This document shows positions 1 through 7,643 of a DNA stretch of 39,010 nt, piece by piece. This DNA comes from an uncultured Ruminococcus sp. (GTDB lineage: Bacteria; Bacillota; Clostridia; Oscillospirales; Ruminococcaceae), in the NCBI GenBank assembly GCA_902783005.1, contig CACZPI010000110.1, positions 1-39,010 of the forward strand, given 5' to 3'. The position numbers and the translations under genes are program-made. The notes beneath the pieces were generated by a model that saw only the letters and a list, made by a program, of their open reading frames with translations, had not been told where the DNA came from and did no database searches. How positions within the stretch are numbered: position 1 is the first letter of the stretch; the number at the start of each line of letters is the position of its first letter.

Positions 1-144
1 AATACGAATCAGATAGCTCTTATCTATTCAGACAAATAATGTTATACTGTTGCCGATAATCGAGAAATGTTGCCAAAACGTTGCCATTCAGCTTAACTAT
101 ACCACGAAAAGTACGGTATTACGCCATTTCAGCAAGCGCTTGCA
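1..144. other. AT-rich flank beyond the guaA 3' end, no gene seen
   Basis: No open frame with a ribosome binding site is visible. The stretch is clearly more AT-rich than the neighbouring genes. It holds three GTTGCC copies (49-54, 69-74, 80-85), the palindrome GCAAGCGCTTGC right next to the guaA stop, and an imperfect inverted repeat (ATACC/GGTAT near 99-121). The guaA 3' end is a known insertion site for some tyrosine-recombinase elements, so this could be the edge of an inserted element. That is inference, because the window stops here. Confidence 0.4.
49..85 (+). repeat. three short direct repeats GTTGCC
   Basis: GTTGCC occurs at 49-54, 69-74 and 80-85 in one orientation, with starts 20 and 11 bp apart. 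Short direct repeats near an attachment site often are arm-type binding sites for tyrosine integrases. No core site or integrase can be seen inside the window. Confidence 0.45.
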
Positions 145-1683
145 TTATTCCCACTCAATCGTAGCCGGCGGCTTGGTGGTGACGTCATACACAATGCGGT
201 TGACGTTGCGCACTTCATTGACGATGCGGGAGGCGGCGACGGCAAGGACGTCGTAGGGGATCTGCGCAAAATCTGCCGTCATGAAATCGCTTGTGGTCAC
301 GGCACGCAGGGCGACTGTGTAATCGTAGGTTCTCGAATCGCCCATGACGCCTACGGAGCGCATGTTCGTCAGAACGGCGAAATACTGGTTGATATCGCGG
401 TCAAGACCTGCCTTGGCAATCTCCTCGCGGAAGATGAAATCCGCATCCTGGAGAATTTCGAGCTTGTCGTCCGTAATGTCACCGATGATCCGGATCGCAA
501 GTCCCGGGCCCGGGAACGGCTGACGCCATACCAGAACAGGGGACAGCCCCAGCTCTGTACCGAGCTTTCTGACCTCATCCTTGAACAGCATCCGCAGCGG
601 TTCGATAATTTCCTTGAAATCGACATGATCCGGCAGGCCGCCTACATTGTGGTGGCTCTTGATGACCGCCGCATCACCGACACCGCTCTCGATGACGTCC
701 GGATAGATCGTGCCCTGTACCAGGAAATCTACCTTCCCCAGCTTCTTGGCTTCCTGCTCAAATACCCGGATGAATTCCTCACCGATGATCTTGCGCTTGG
801 TCTCCGGATCGGATACGCCGCGCATTCTCGCCATGAACTGCTCCTTGGCATTCACGCGGACAAACTGCATGCCGCTGTCCTTGAATGCTGCCTCCACTTC
901 ATCGCCCTCATTCTTGCGCATGAAGCCGTGATCTACAAAAATACAGGTGAGCTGGCTGCCGACTGCCTTTGCCAGCAGCGCCGCTGCGACCGAGCTGTCC
1001 ACGCCGCCGGACAATGCCAGCAGTACCTTGCCGTCACCGACCTTCTCGCGGATGGATTCGATCGCTGTTTTCGCATAGCCTGCCATTGTCCAGTCACCAA
1101 TGCCGCCGCAGACATTCTTCACGAAGCTGTCGATCATGCCCAGACCTGCAAAGGTATGGTTGACCTCCGGATGGAACTGCACTGCATACAGCTTGCGTGC
1201 CGGATCCTCAAATGCCGCATTCGGGCAGTCTGCCGTGTGTGCGGAATTCACAAAGCCCTCCGGGAGCTTTGATACATAATCCGTGTGGCTCATCCAGCTG
1301 ATGGCAGTCTCGGGCAGGTGAATGCCGCCGAAGATCACACTCGAGGTGTTATAATGCGTTTCGGTCTTGCCGTACTCGGAGGTCTCGCAGGGAGATACCG
1401 TGCCGCCGAGGGTGTAGGCCATGAGCTGTGCGCCGTAGCAGATGCCAAGGATCGGAATGCCGAGATCAAAGATCTCCTTGCCGATGTGCGGGGACTTTTC
1501 GTCGTAAACGCTGTTGGGACCGCCGGTGAAGATGATGCCGATGGGATGCATTGCACGGATCTCTTCGATGGGTGTCTTGTAGCTCCTGACCTCGCAGTAA
1601 ACGCCGCATTCACGCACTCTGCGTGCGATGAGCTGATTGTACTGCCCGCCGAAATCAAGGACAATAACAAGCTGATGTGCCAT
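145..1683 (-). CDS. guaA: GMP synthase (glutamine-hydrolysing)
   Basis: Amidates XMP to GMP with ATP and glutamine in the last step of GMP synthesis, in the cytosol. The 512-residue protein has the usual length. The N-terminal class I glutamine amidotransferase domain shows the nucleophile in GICYGAQ (Cys82) and the His171/Glu173 pair in FHPEV. The ATP pyrophosphatase domain has the PP-loop SGGVDS at 225-230, followed by the C-terminal dimerisation domain ending in PPATIEWE. The start chosen is MAHQL, because AAAGGAG lies at good distance upstream; an ATG six codons earlier would sit before that site. It has its own promoter (1757-1785) and a leader hairpin at 1719-1741 (GAGCCGC/GCGGCTC). No purine riboswitch is seen. 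The 3' end borders a foreign-looking AT-rich flank. Confidence 0.98.
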   Translation of the reverse strand: MAHQLVIVLDFGGQYNQLIARRVRECGVYCEVRSYKTPIEEIRAMHPIGIIFTGGPNSVYDEKSPHIGKEIFDLGIPILGICYGAQLMAYTLGGTVSPCETSEYGKTETHYNTSSVIFGGIHLPETAISWMSHTDYVSKLPEGFVNSAHTADCPNAAFEDPARKLYAVQFHPEVNHTFAGLGMIDSFVKNVCGGIGDWTMAGYAKTAIESIREKVGDGKVLLALSGGVDSSVAAALLAKAVGSQLTCIFVDHGFMRKNEGDEVEAAFKDSGMQFVRVNAKEQFMARMRGVSDPETKRKIIGEEFIRVFEQEAKKLGKVDFLVQGTIYPDVIESGVGDAAVIKSHHNVGGLPDHVDFKEIIEPLRMLFKDEVRKLGTELGLSPVLVWRQPFPGPGLAIRIIGDITDDKLEILQDADFIFREEIAKAGLDRDINQYFAVLTNMRSVGVMGDSRTYDYTVALRAVTTSDFMTADFAQIPYDVLAVAASRIVNEVRNVNRIVYDVTTKPPATIEWE

Positions 1684-1756
1684 AGGTCTGGCTCCTTTCA
1701 TGATCGGAATAAAACACAGAGCCGCCCGCCGGGAGCGGCTCCAAGGATGCTACTTC

Positions 1757-1785
1757 ATTATACCACGCAGCACCAAAAAAGTCAA
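1757..1785 (-). promoter_or_regulatory. guaA promoter
   Basis: On the minus strand TTGACT (1780-1785), a 17-bp spacer and TATAAT (1757-1762) form a near-consensus vegetative promoter about 75 bp upstream of the guaA start. The -35 box lies only 15 bp beyond the stop of the preceding gene, so guaA can be transcribed separately from the operon upstream. A GC-rich stem (1719-1741) lies in the leader before the ribosome binding site. Confidence 0.8.
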
Positions 1786-1799
1786 GTGGATTGCACGGT

Positions 1800-2075
1800 T
1801 CAGGACAGCTCGCGGGAAAAGGTGACAAGCAGCAGCATTTCCGTGGGATCCGTGCCGAACGGTGCGGCGCTGACGACCTCCCAGCCGCCCCGGTTCATCT
1901 CCTCCATGATGCGCTCGGCGGCATCGGTGATGAACCGCCCGTCGGAAGGGGAAATGCCGTCTGACGGGTTGAAGAAGTCCATCACGGCCTGGCCGATCGA
2001 AGCCGGTGTGCGGGGTTGCTTTGTATCATCGTATACATAGCCGAGCGGTACGGTAATGATCCTGTATTCCTTCAT
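1800..2075 (-). CDS. small conserved-looking protein of unknown function
   Basis: A 91-residue soluble protein with no signal peptide or membrane segment. It begins MKEYRIITVPLG and has a middle part rich in Asp, Ser and Gly. Its C-terminal part, RGGWEVVSAAPFGT then a hydrophobic strand LLLVTFSRE, resembles the pattern of DUF4177-type small proteins (GWE(L/V)VS...F.R), but the resemblance is weak and no function follows from it. A ribosome binding site AAAGGAAG precedes the ATG. It starts 18 bp after the VanY-like gene ends and is probably the last gene of the asnB operon. Confidence 0.75.
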   Translation of the reverse strand: MKEYRIITVPLGYVYDDTKQPRTPASIGQAVMDFFNPSDGISPSDGRFITDAAERIMEEMNRGGWEVVSAAPFGTDPTEMLLLVTFSRELS

Positions 2076-2093
2076 GTGCAGCTTCCTTTCCGG

Positions 2094-3023
2094 CTATTCG
2101 CCAAGGTATTCTTCCAGGGTGACGCCCTGCTCGTAGATCTCTGCGGCGGCTTCCTTGCCGACATAGCGGTAATGCCACGGCTCGTAGCTGATGCCGGTAA
2201 TGTCCTCCTTGCCCTCGGGGTAGCGCAGGATAAAGCCGTATTCATACGCATGCGCCGCAAGCCAGGAATAGACCGTCCAGGAATCCGTGCCGTCCTCGGC
2301 ATTGATGTCGATGGCCAGCCCCAGCTCATGCTCGCTTGTGCCGGGCTTTGCGACATAATCGGCGGCAAGCGACCTTGCTTCCTCCTCGCCGTAGCCCTGC
2401 GCGATGTATTCGCTGATGCGCGTGTCCATGACCTCCTGCTGGTATTCCCGCGTGCGGAAGCCCTCGCGCACGAACGGATACATGCCCTGCGCACGCATGT
2501 CATCGAACATTTCCTGCAAATCCGGATAGATCCGGCTGTCTACATTCACGCCGTTGCGCAGACGGATCAGCTCCGTGTCGAAATGCTCCGGCAGCGGGTG
2601 GGTGCTGTTGACAAGCTGCAATGCCCATTCCCCGGAATTTTCCGCAGCAGCCACCGTCTGTGCAGCCGTTTCCGCAGCGGTCTGTGCAGTTGTTTCTGCC
2701 TGCGTCTGCGCTTCCGTGGGCGGGAGGGTTTCCACAGGCCTTGCAGTCTCCGGTGGGATCTCTGCATTGCGCTCCGTTTCCGGGGCAGCCGTTGTCTGTG
2801 CTTCTGTCGGGGAAGCGGAGGTCTGTACCGTCTCCTCGGTAATAGCTGTGGAAGCCGGTTCCGTCTGTGTTTCCGCAAAGGTGGGGATCGTTTCCACAGG
2901 GGGCGGGGAGGCGGGATTCTTTTCACATCTCGTTGCAACGAGCACGCCGCCGACGGCCAGCGTGACGATCACGCCAAGGCAGCCGATGCGCCGCTGCAAT
3001 CCTAATTTTTCGTTATCTGTCAT
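2094..3023 (-). CDS. membrane-anchored D-alanyl-D-alanine carboxypeptidase, VanY/M15B family
   Basis: Zinc peptidase predicted to trim the terminal D-Ala of peptidoglycan stem peptides outside the membrane. Residues 13-31 form one membrane segment, followed by a long Thr/Glu/Pro/Ala linker (about 34-128) that probably spans cell-wall space. The catalytic domain is at 135-309. It shows SEHELGLAID with zinc ligands His232 and Asp239, and EPWHYRYVG with Glu281 (base) and His284 (third ligand), as in VanY/DdcY enzymes. Cys33 follows the membrane segment, but the preceding residues make a poor lipobox. The gene lies 17 bp downstream of pyrB and 18 bp upstream of a small unknown gene. There are no vanR/S/H/A genes nearby, so this looks like housekeeping wall metabolism rather than a resistance cluster. 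Confidence 0.9.
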   Translation of the reverse strand: MTDNEKLGLQRRIGCLGVIVTLAVGGVLVATRCEKNPASPPPVETIPTFAETQTEPASTAITEETVQTSASPTEAQTTAAPETERNAEIPPETARPVETLPPTEAQTQAETTAQTAAETAAQTVAAAENSGEWALQLVNSTHPLPEHFDTELIRLRNGVNVDSRIYPDLQEMFDDMRAQGMYPFVREGFRTREYQQEVMDTRISEYIAQGYGEEEARSLAADYVAKPGTSEHELGLAIDINAEDGTDSWTVYSWLAAHAYEYGFILRYPEGKEDITGISYEPWHYRYVGKEAAAEIYEQGVTLEEYLGE

Positions 3024-3040
3024 ATTGGAATGCTCCCGGA

Positions 3041-4123
3041 TCAGTGCTGCAGGAGCAGGCGTTCGTCGCAGTATTCACAGGTGAGGGTGGTGCCGGTGCC
3101 GGTGAAGCTGGCGGGGAGATACAGCTCCTTGCCGGTGATGCATTTCGGATTCATGCAGCGCACGCCCGGGTGGGTGCTGCCGGCAAGCAGCTCGGTCTTC
3201 ATGGTGCTCTGGAGCATTGTCAGGATGAGCGACATGCGCACATACATGCCGTAGCGTGCCTGCTTGAAATACATGGCACGCGGGTCATCGTCAACGGCGA
3301 TCTCGATTTCATCGACACGCGGCAGGGGATGCATGACGATCATATCCGGGCGGGCGAGCTTCATTTTCTTCGTGGTCAGGATGTAGGTGTCCTTCTGTGC
3401 CTCGTATTCCGCCTCCGAAGCAAAGCGCTCCTTCTGGATGCGGGTCATGTAGAGCATGTCGAGCATCGGCAGCGCTTCCTCAAGGCTGGAGATCTCCTCG
3501 AATTCGCATCCGTGCGCCCGGAGAATGTCCTTGATGTACGACGGCATGGCAAGCTCCCGGGTGCTGATGAAGATGAACCGGTTGCCCTCATACATGCTCA
3601 TGGCCTTGCAGAGGGAATGAACGGTGCGTCCGTTGAGCAGGTCGCCGCACATACCGATGGTGAGATGGTCGAGGCGTCCCTTTTCGCATTTGAGGGTGAG
3701 CAGATCGGTGAGGGTCTGCGTCGGATGCAGGTGTCCGCCGTCACCGGCATTGATGACGGGGCAGTCTGCGGTCAGCGCGGCAGCCTTGGCGGCGCCGACG
3801 GTGGGATGGCGGATGACGAGAACGTCGGAATAGCCGGAGACGATCTTGGTCGTGTCCTTGAGGTTTTCCCCCTTGGCGACCGAAGAGGTCTGGGGATTGT
3901 CGAAGCCGATGATCGTGCCGCCGAGCCGGAGCATGGCGGTCTGGAAGGACATCTGCGTGCGGGTGGACGGCTCATAGAAAAGCGTTCCCATGAGCTTGCC
4001 GCGGCAGCTGTTGGCGTAGAGGGCAGGATTTTTAATGATCTCCTGCGCCTGGGTCAGAAGCCCGTTCCACCAGCTTACGGGGTAATCATTCAGGTCGATC
4101 AGATGCGGGTATGCTGAAATCAT
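3041..4123 (-). CDS. pyrB: aspartate carbamoyltransferase with C-terminal PyrI-like zinc domain
   Basis: Forms N-carbamoyl-aspartate from carbamoyl phosphate and aspartate, the committed step of pyrimidine synthesis. The 360-residue chain is about 50 longer than usual catalytic chains. The catalytic part has the carbamoyl-phosphate loop STRT (53-56), the HPTQTLTDL motif and HPLPRVDE. Residues 316-360 carry four cysteines, C323-x4-C328-x20-C349-x2-C352, in the contexts CMNPKCIT and CEYC. This matches the zinc domain of the separate regulatory subunit PyrI (Cys-x4-Cys...Cys-x2-Cys), while the nucleotide-binding allosteric domain of PyrI is absent. AAGGAGG precedes the ATG. Neighbours are a Uma2-family gene (36 bp upstream) and the VanY-like gene. 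No other pyr genes, PyrR gene or attenuator is visible. Confidence 0.95.
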   Translation of the reverse strand: MISAYPHLIDLNDYPVSWWNGLLTQAQEIIKNPALYANSCRGKLMGTLFYEPSTRTQMSFQTAMLRLGGTIIGFDNPQTSSVAKGENLKDTTKIVSGYSDVLVIRHPTVGAAKAAALTADCPVINAGDGGHLHPTQTLTDLLTLKCEKGRLDHLTIGMCGDLLNGRTVHSLCKAMSMYEGNRFIFISTRELAMPSYIKDILRAHGCEFEEISSLEEALPMLDMLYMTRIQKERFASEAEYEAQKDTYILTTKKMKLARPDMIVMHPLPRVDEIEIAVDDDPRAMYFKQARYGMYVRMSLILTMLQSTMKTELLAGSTHPGVRCMNPKCITGKELYLPASFTGTGTTLTCEYCDERLLLQH

Positions 4124-4159
4124 AGGTTTGAACCTCCTTGTTTGTTTGCGGGGGAAGCA

Positions 4160-4711
4160 TTACGCAAGATCCTCCATGCGGATCGTCAGTGCCTTGTCAT
4201 AGATCCCCACCGGGATCGGGGTATCGAAGGTGTACATATCGGGGAAATCGTTCTGCTCAAAGCAGTAGACCAGCGTGACACGCTTTTTCGGATCGACGAT
4301 CCAGTATTCGCGGACACCGGCTTCGTGGTACAGGTGCAGCTTGTCGATCAGATCCGTTCTCCTGTTGGTGGAGAGAATTTCAATGATCCAGTCCGGTACG
4401 CCATTGCACCGCTGCGAATCGAGCTTGGACGGGTCGCAGACGACCATGACATCCGGGATCACCAGTGTATATTCATTCAGAAGCGCCTCTGCCCCCTGAT
4501 CGACCGTGCAGGTGCCGTGATGCGCCTGGATAAAATCCTCGATCGTGCGGAACAGATGCCCTGCGATCCGCTGGTGCTCACGGCTGGGGGCGCCCATTGC
4601 AACGATCACACCGTCGAGCAGCTCCATGCGCTTTTCCATGCCGGCGGTCATCTGTTCGTATTCTGCCGCGGTGATCCGGGCATCTGCTTCATTTCGTAAC
4701 AATGCTCCCAT
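4160..4711 (-). CDS. Uma2-family (DUF820) PD-(D/E)XK nuclease-fold protein
   Basis: A 183-residue protein of the Uma2/DUF820 family, which has a restriction-endonuclease-like fold; the biological role of the family is unsettled. Typical motifs are EHQRI near 45, PDVMVVCD with Pro86-Asp87, the strand VPDWIIEILS with Glu111, Lys124 in the following helix, and AGVREYWIVDP (131-141). All expected acidic and Lys positions are present, so it could be catalytically competent. Its ribosome binding site AAAGGAG overlaps the stop codon of asnB (TGAAAGGAG), which points to coupled translation. These genes are often lone accessory genes; here it sits inside a biosynthetic operon. Confidence 0.88.
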   Translation of the reverse strand: MGALLRNEADARITAAEYEQMTAGMEKRMELLDGVIVAMGAPSREHQRIAGHLFRTIEDFIQAHHGTCTVDQGAEALLNEYTLVIPDVMVVCDPSKLDSQRCNGVPDWIIEILSTNRRTDLIDKLHLYHEAGVREYWIVDPKKRVTLVYCFEQNDFPDMYTFDTPIPVGIYDKALTIRMEDLA

Positions 4712-4724
4712 ACTGCTTCTCCTT

Positions 4725-6608
4725 TCAGATCCCGAAAGTCACCGGCTCCCCCTCAAAATAGACCCCGTACCAGACGAGGAACATGAAGACCGTCCAGATC
4801 TTCCGGCTGTTGTCGGCGCGGCCGTTCTTATGGTCGTCCAGGAGCTTCACAAGCTGCTCCGTGTGGAAGAACTGCTGCGCGGTCTCCGAGGTAAAGCGGT
4901 TTTTCACGATGGTGTAATATGCATCCTCCCGGAGCCATACGCGGATCGGTACCGGGAATCCGAGTTTTTTCTTGGCAGCCGTGCCCTCGGTGCCCTGCGG
5001 GGTGTCCTGCCGGGCGGCCAGGCGCATGGCATACTTGGTCACATAGGGGGTATTCTTGTCGGTCACGGCCTTGCGGGTGACGCGGTAGCGGGCGGGAATG
5101 TGCTCGGCCACCTGCATCACTTCCTTGTCCAGGAAGGGCACACGCAGCTCCAGGGAATGCGCCATGCTCATTTTGTCGGCCTTGAGGAGAATATCGCCTG
5201 CCATCCACATATGCAGGTCAAGATACTGCATTTTCGTGACCTCGTCCGCATCTGCCACGCGCTTGTAGTAATGTGCGGTGACGGCTTGCGGATCGGGGGC
5301 ATCGGTGCGGATCTTCAGGAGCGATTTGCGCTGCTCGGGGGTGAACATGTACGCATTGCCGATGAAGCGCTCCTCCAGATCCTTGCCCTTGCGGACGAAG
5401 AAATTCACGCCGCGCTTGGCCGGGAGCCGCTGTGCGATGCCGCCGATGGAGCGCCTGACAGCACGGGGGAGCCGGTCGTAGGCCGTGGCATTCGGCTCGG
5501 AATAGACATTGTAGCCGCCGAAGATCTCGTCTGCACCCTCGCCGGAGAGCACGACCTTGACCTGCCTGGCGGCAAGCTGGCAGACGAAATACAGCGCGAT
5601 CGCGGCGGGATCTGCAAGCGGTTCATCCATCTGGTACTGGATGTGCCGCAGCTCGCCCCAGTATTCCTCGGGTGCGATGACCTTGGAGAAATTCTGCTTG
5701 CCGATGGCCTTGGAAAAGCCCTTTGCCCAGCCGATCTCGTTGTATTTCTCATCCTGGCCGAAGCCGACGGTGAAGGTCTTGTCTACATCTGCGATCGCGG
5801 CCACATAGCTCGAATCCACGCCGGAGGAGAGGAAGGAGCCGACCTCCACATCCGCGATCTTGTGGGCGCGGACGGAATCGTGGAACACCTCCGAGATCTT
5901 CTGCACCCAGTCGTCAAGCGAGGGCTTTTCGTCGGGCTGGAAATGCACATCCCAGTAGCGGTGAATGTCCATCTGCCCGTCCTTGTAAATGAAGTAATGC
6001 GCCGGCTGGAGGCGGAACACGCCCTTGAAGAAGGTCTCCTCCATCGCGGAATACTGGAATGTCAGATATTCCTCGAGCGCGGCGGTGTTGAGCTGCTTGT
6101 CGAAGGCCGGGTGCTTCAGGAAGGCCTTGATCTCGGAGCCGAAGAGCAGCGTGCCGTTCATCTGTGCGTAGTACAGGGGCTTGATGCCGAAGAAATCCCG
6201 TGCACCGAAGAGGGTTTTTGTCTCCTTGTCCCAGATGACGAAGGCGAACATGCCGCGCAGGCGTTCGAGCAGCGCCGTGCCGTATTCGCGGTAGCCGTAG
6301 ATGAGCACCTCGGAATCGGTATTGGTCGCGAAGGTGTAGCCCTTTGCGATCAGCTCGGCGCGGATCTCCTGATAATTGTAGATCTCGCCGTTGAAGCACA
6401 GCACGAGATTGCCGTCGGCGCTGTATAAGGGCTGATTGCCCTGTTCGGAGACGTCAATGATGGACAGCCGCCGGTGACCGAGGGCGATGTCCGCATCCAC
6501 ATACGATCCGCCCGCATCCGGCCCGCGGTGACGGATCGAATCCATCATTGCCTCGACGACCTCCTGCGCATTGCCGATATTGTTCGTAAATCCTACAAAA
6601 CCACACAT
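4725..6608 (-). CDS. asnB: asparagine synthase (glutamine-hydrolysing)
   Basis: Makes asparagine from aspartate, ATP and glutamine. The start is MCGFVGF, because the Ntn-type amidotransferase needs Cys2 as the free N-terminal nucleophile and GAGGAGG lies directly upstream; the longer open frame is non-coding leader. The class II amidotransferase domain covers about 2-210 with RHRGPD, GHRRLSI and FNGEIYNY. The synthetase domain carries the PP-loop SSGVDSS at 261-267 and SGEGADEIFGGY. The length, 627 residues, is normal for the AsnB group with a long C-terminal part. It is the first gene of a probable operon with the Uma2-family gene, pyrB, the VanY-like gene and a small unknown gene. A strong promoter (6669-6697) lies upstream, divergent from the SGNH-like gene. 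Confidence 0.95.
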   Translation of the reverse strand: MCGFVGFTNNIGNAQEVVEAMMDSIRHRGPDAGGSYVDADIALGHRRLSIIDVSEQGNQPLYSADGNLVLCFNGEIYNYQEIRAELIAKGYTFATNTDSEVLIYGYREYGTALLERLRGMFAFVIWDKETKTLFGARDFFGIKPLYYAQMNGTLLFGSEIKAFLKHPAFDKQLNTAALEEYLTFQYSAMEETFFKGVFRLQPAHYFIYKDGQMDIHRYWDVHFQPDEKPSLDDWVQKISEVFHDSVRAHKIADVEVGSFLSSGVDSSYVAAIADVDKTFTVGFGQDEKYNEIGWAKGFSKAIGKQNFSKVIAPEEYWGELRHIQYQMDEPLADPAAIALYFVCQLAARQVKVVLSGEGADEIFGGYNVYSEPNATAYDRLPRAVRRSIGGIAQRLPAKRGVNFFVRKGKDLEERFIGNAYMFTPEQRKSLLKIRTDAPDPQAVTAHYYKRVADADEVTKMQYLDLHMWMAGDILLKADKMSMAHSLELRVPFLDKEVMQVAEHIPARYRVTRKAVTDKNTPYVTKYAMRLAARQDTPQGTEGTAAKKKLGFPVPIRVWLREDAYYTIVKNRFTSETAQQFFHTEQLVKLLDDHKNGRADNSRKIWTVFMFLVWYGVYFEGEPVTFGI

Positions 6609-6668
6609 ACTGGTTTCCTCCTCAGAGCGTACTGCAAATTCAGTCCTGCCCTTCATTATATCTCTTCT

Positions 6669-6697
6669 ATTATACAATAGTTTTTCGGGAAATGCAA
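6669..6697 (-). promoter_or_regulatory. asnB operon promoter
   Basis: On the minus strand TTGCAT (6692-6697), a 17-bp spacer and TATAAT (6669-6674). A second TATAAT-like box lies a few bases downstream (about 6656-6661) without a matching -35. The leader to the asnB start is about 55 nt and shows no clear riboswitch or T-box. Confidence 0.8.
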
Positions 6698-6736
6698 CAA
6701 AAAATCATGAATTTCTCAAAAATCGCGTCAAACCCC

Positions 6737-6765
6737 TTGCAAACCGCAGCGGTTTCGGGTATAAT
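6737..6765 (+). promoter_or_regulatory. promoter of the SGNH-like gene
   Basis: TTGCAA (6737-6742), a 17-bp spacer and TATAAT (6760-6765), followed 40 bp later by GGAGGAGG and the ATG at 6806. It is divergent from the asnB promoter, with the two -35 boxes about 40 bp apart. Confidence 0.8.
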
Positions 6766-6805
6766 AGAGAAGACAGAGCATTACCATCGGAGGAGGCAGA
6801 TCAGA

Positions 6806-7561
6806 ATGGCACAGAAACGCAGAAAGCATGGAAAGGTAGAGAGCACCAAGGGCAAGCCGCGCCTGCGGTTCCAGCCGGGCGTGCTGGTCGGCATCGTGGC
6901 AGCATCCTTTGTGCTGTGCTTTGCGGCATATATGGTCTCGGCCATGTCGGACGATACCTATTGGGAGCGCGAGATCGTGGCGGAGATGGAGGCAGAGAAC
7001 GGCGGCGGCAGCGCGGGCAAGTCCGGCAGGCACGCCAATGTGACCAATCCCGTTCCGTCCTCGGAGCGTGCCGATGACAGCCGCATCGGAGCATGCGCAT
7101 TCATCGGGGATGTGGCGGAATTTTCCACACGCTTTGAGACGACCCCGGGGCTTGTTTTTACGGATGCGGTGGACAGCATGTCCGAATCCCGGATGCGTTC
7201 GATCGCCCGGAGCATGAAGGATCCGGCTCCGCAGGCCGTGTACATCTGGTACCAGACGCCGGAGGATCTGGAAAAGGCAGGCGATGCGGTGGCAGAGCTG
7301 ACACAGACGCTCACCGGGCAGCTCGGAAGCGTACCGGTCTACATTCTGACGGCGACCCCGACCGCGGATGCCGAGACCAACCGCAAGACCGACACCTGGA
7401 ATGCGGCACTGTTTTCGCTGGCAGATGAAAACGGGCTGCATTATGTGGACATCAGCACCATGCTCAAGGCCAATGACGGCACCCTTTCCGCTTCCTACAC
7501 GGATACGGAGGTCTTCTACCAGACGGTCTATGACCAGATCCTGACGCATGTGGCAGACTGA
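6806..7561 (+). CDS. membrane-anchored SGNH-hydrolase-like protein lacking the catalytic Ser
   Basis: A 251-residue protein with a basic N-terminus, one membrane segment (about 25-47), a Gly/Ser-rich linker and an extracytoplasmic domain from about 93. The domain follows the SGNH/GDSL layout: a first strand CAFIGDVAEF where active enzymes have FIGDS, a strand VPVYILTATP (176-185), a helix WNAALFSLADENGLHYVDIS (198-217, the usual 'N..I..LA...G..Y.D' segment) and a C-terminal helix. The nucleophile Ser of GDS is Val103, and the C-terminal Asp-x-x-His pair is not visible, so it is probably not a hydrolase of the standard type. The start at 6806 is set by GGAGGAGG at 6789-6796; an upstream in-frame ATG overlaps the promoter. 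The fold assignment is inference from pattern. Confidence 0.7.
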   Translation: MAQKRRKHGKVESTKGKPRLRFQPGVLVGIVAASFVLCFAAYMVSAMSDDTYWEREIVAEMEAENGGGSAGKSGRHANVTNPVPSSERADDSRIGACAFIGDVAEFSTRFETTPGLVFTDAVDSMSESRMRSIARSMKDPAPQAVYIWYQTPEDLEKAGDAVAELTQTLTGQLGSVPVYILTATPTADAETNRKTDTWNAALFSLADENGLHYVDISTMLKANDGTLSASYTDTEVFYQTVYDQILTHVAD

Positions 7562-7606
7562 TTCCGGTAAACTATGAGGTGCACAGGCTTCGCCACGCAC
7601 CCGAAA

Positions 7607-7640
7607 AATCCCCCTTCCTGCGAATACGGGAAGGGGGATT
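7607..7640. terminator. bidirectional terminator between convergent genes
   Basis: A 12-bp stem AATCCCCCTTCC (7607-7618) / GGAAGGGGGATT (7629-7640) with a 10-nt loop. T-rich runs follow on both strands (CTCTTATTTCTT on plus, ATTTTTCGGG on minus). It serves the SGNH-like gene and trkH, which converge here; the minus-strand use lies just past the trkH stop. Confidence 0.85.
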
Positions 7641-7643
7641 CTC

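Noticed and set aside
1684-1756. Purine riboswitch before guaA
   Set aside because: The leader is only about 70 nt with a single GC-rich stem; no three-way junction with the conserved purine-aptamer loops.
2554-3084. Plus-strand frame of 176 codons rich in Val, Ser, Ala, Cys
   Set aside because: Antisense to the Thr/Glu/Pro linker of the VanY-like protein, whose repeated codons produce an open mirrored frame.
4124-4159. PyrR-type attenuator before pyrB
   Set aside because: A 36-bp gap without anti-terminator or terminator stems.
2094-4711. Glycopeptide resistance cluster suggested by the VanY-like gene
   Set aside because: No vanR/S, vanH, ligase or vanX; neighbours are asnB and pyrB. A general peptidoglycan carboxypeptidase is the simpler reading.
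4545-6428. Long plus-strand open frame (about 627 codons) opposite asnB
   Set aside because: Antisense to a clear asparagine synthase; composition is that of a mirrored coding sequence.
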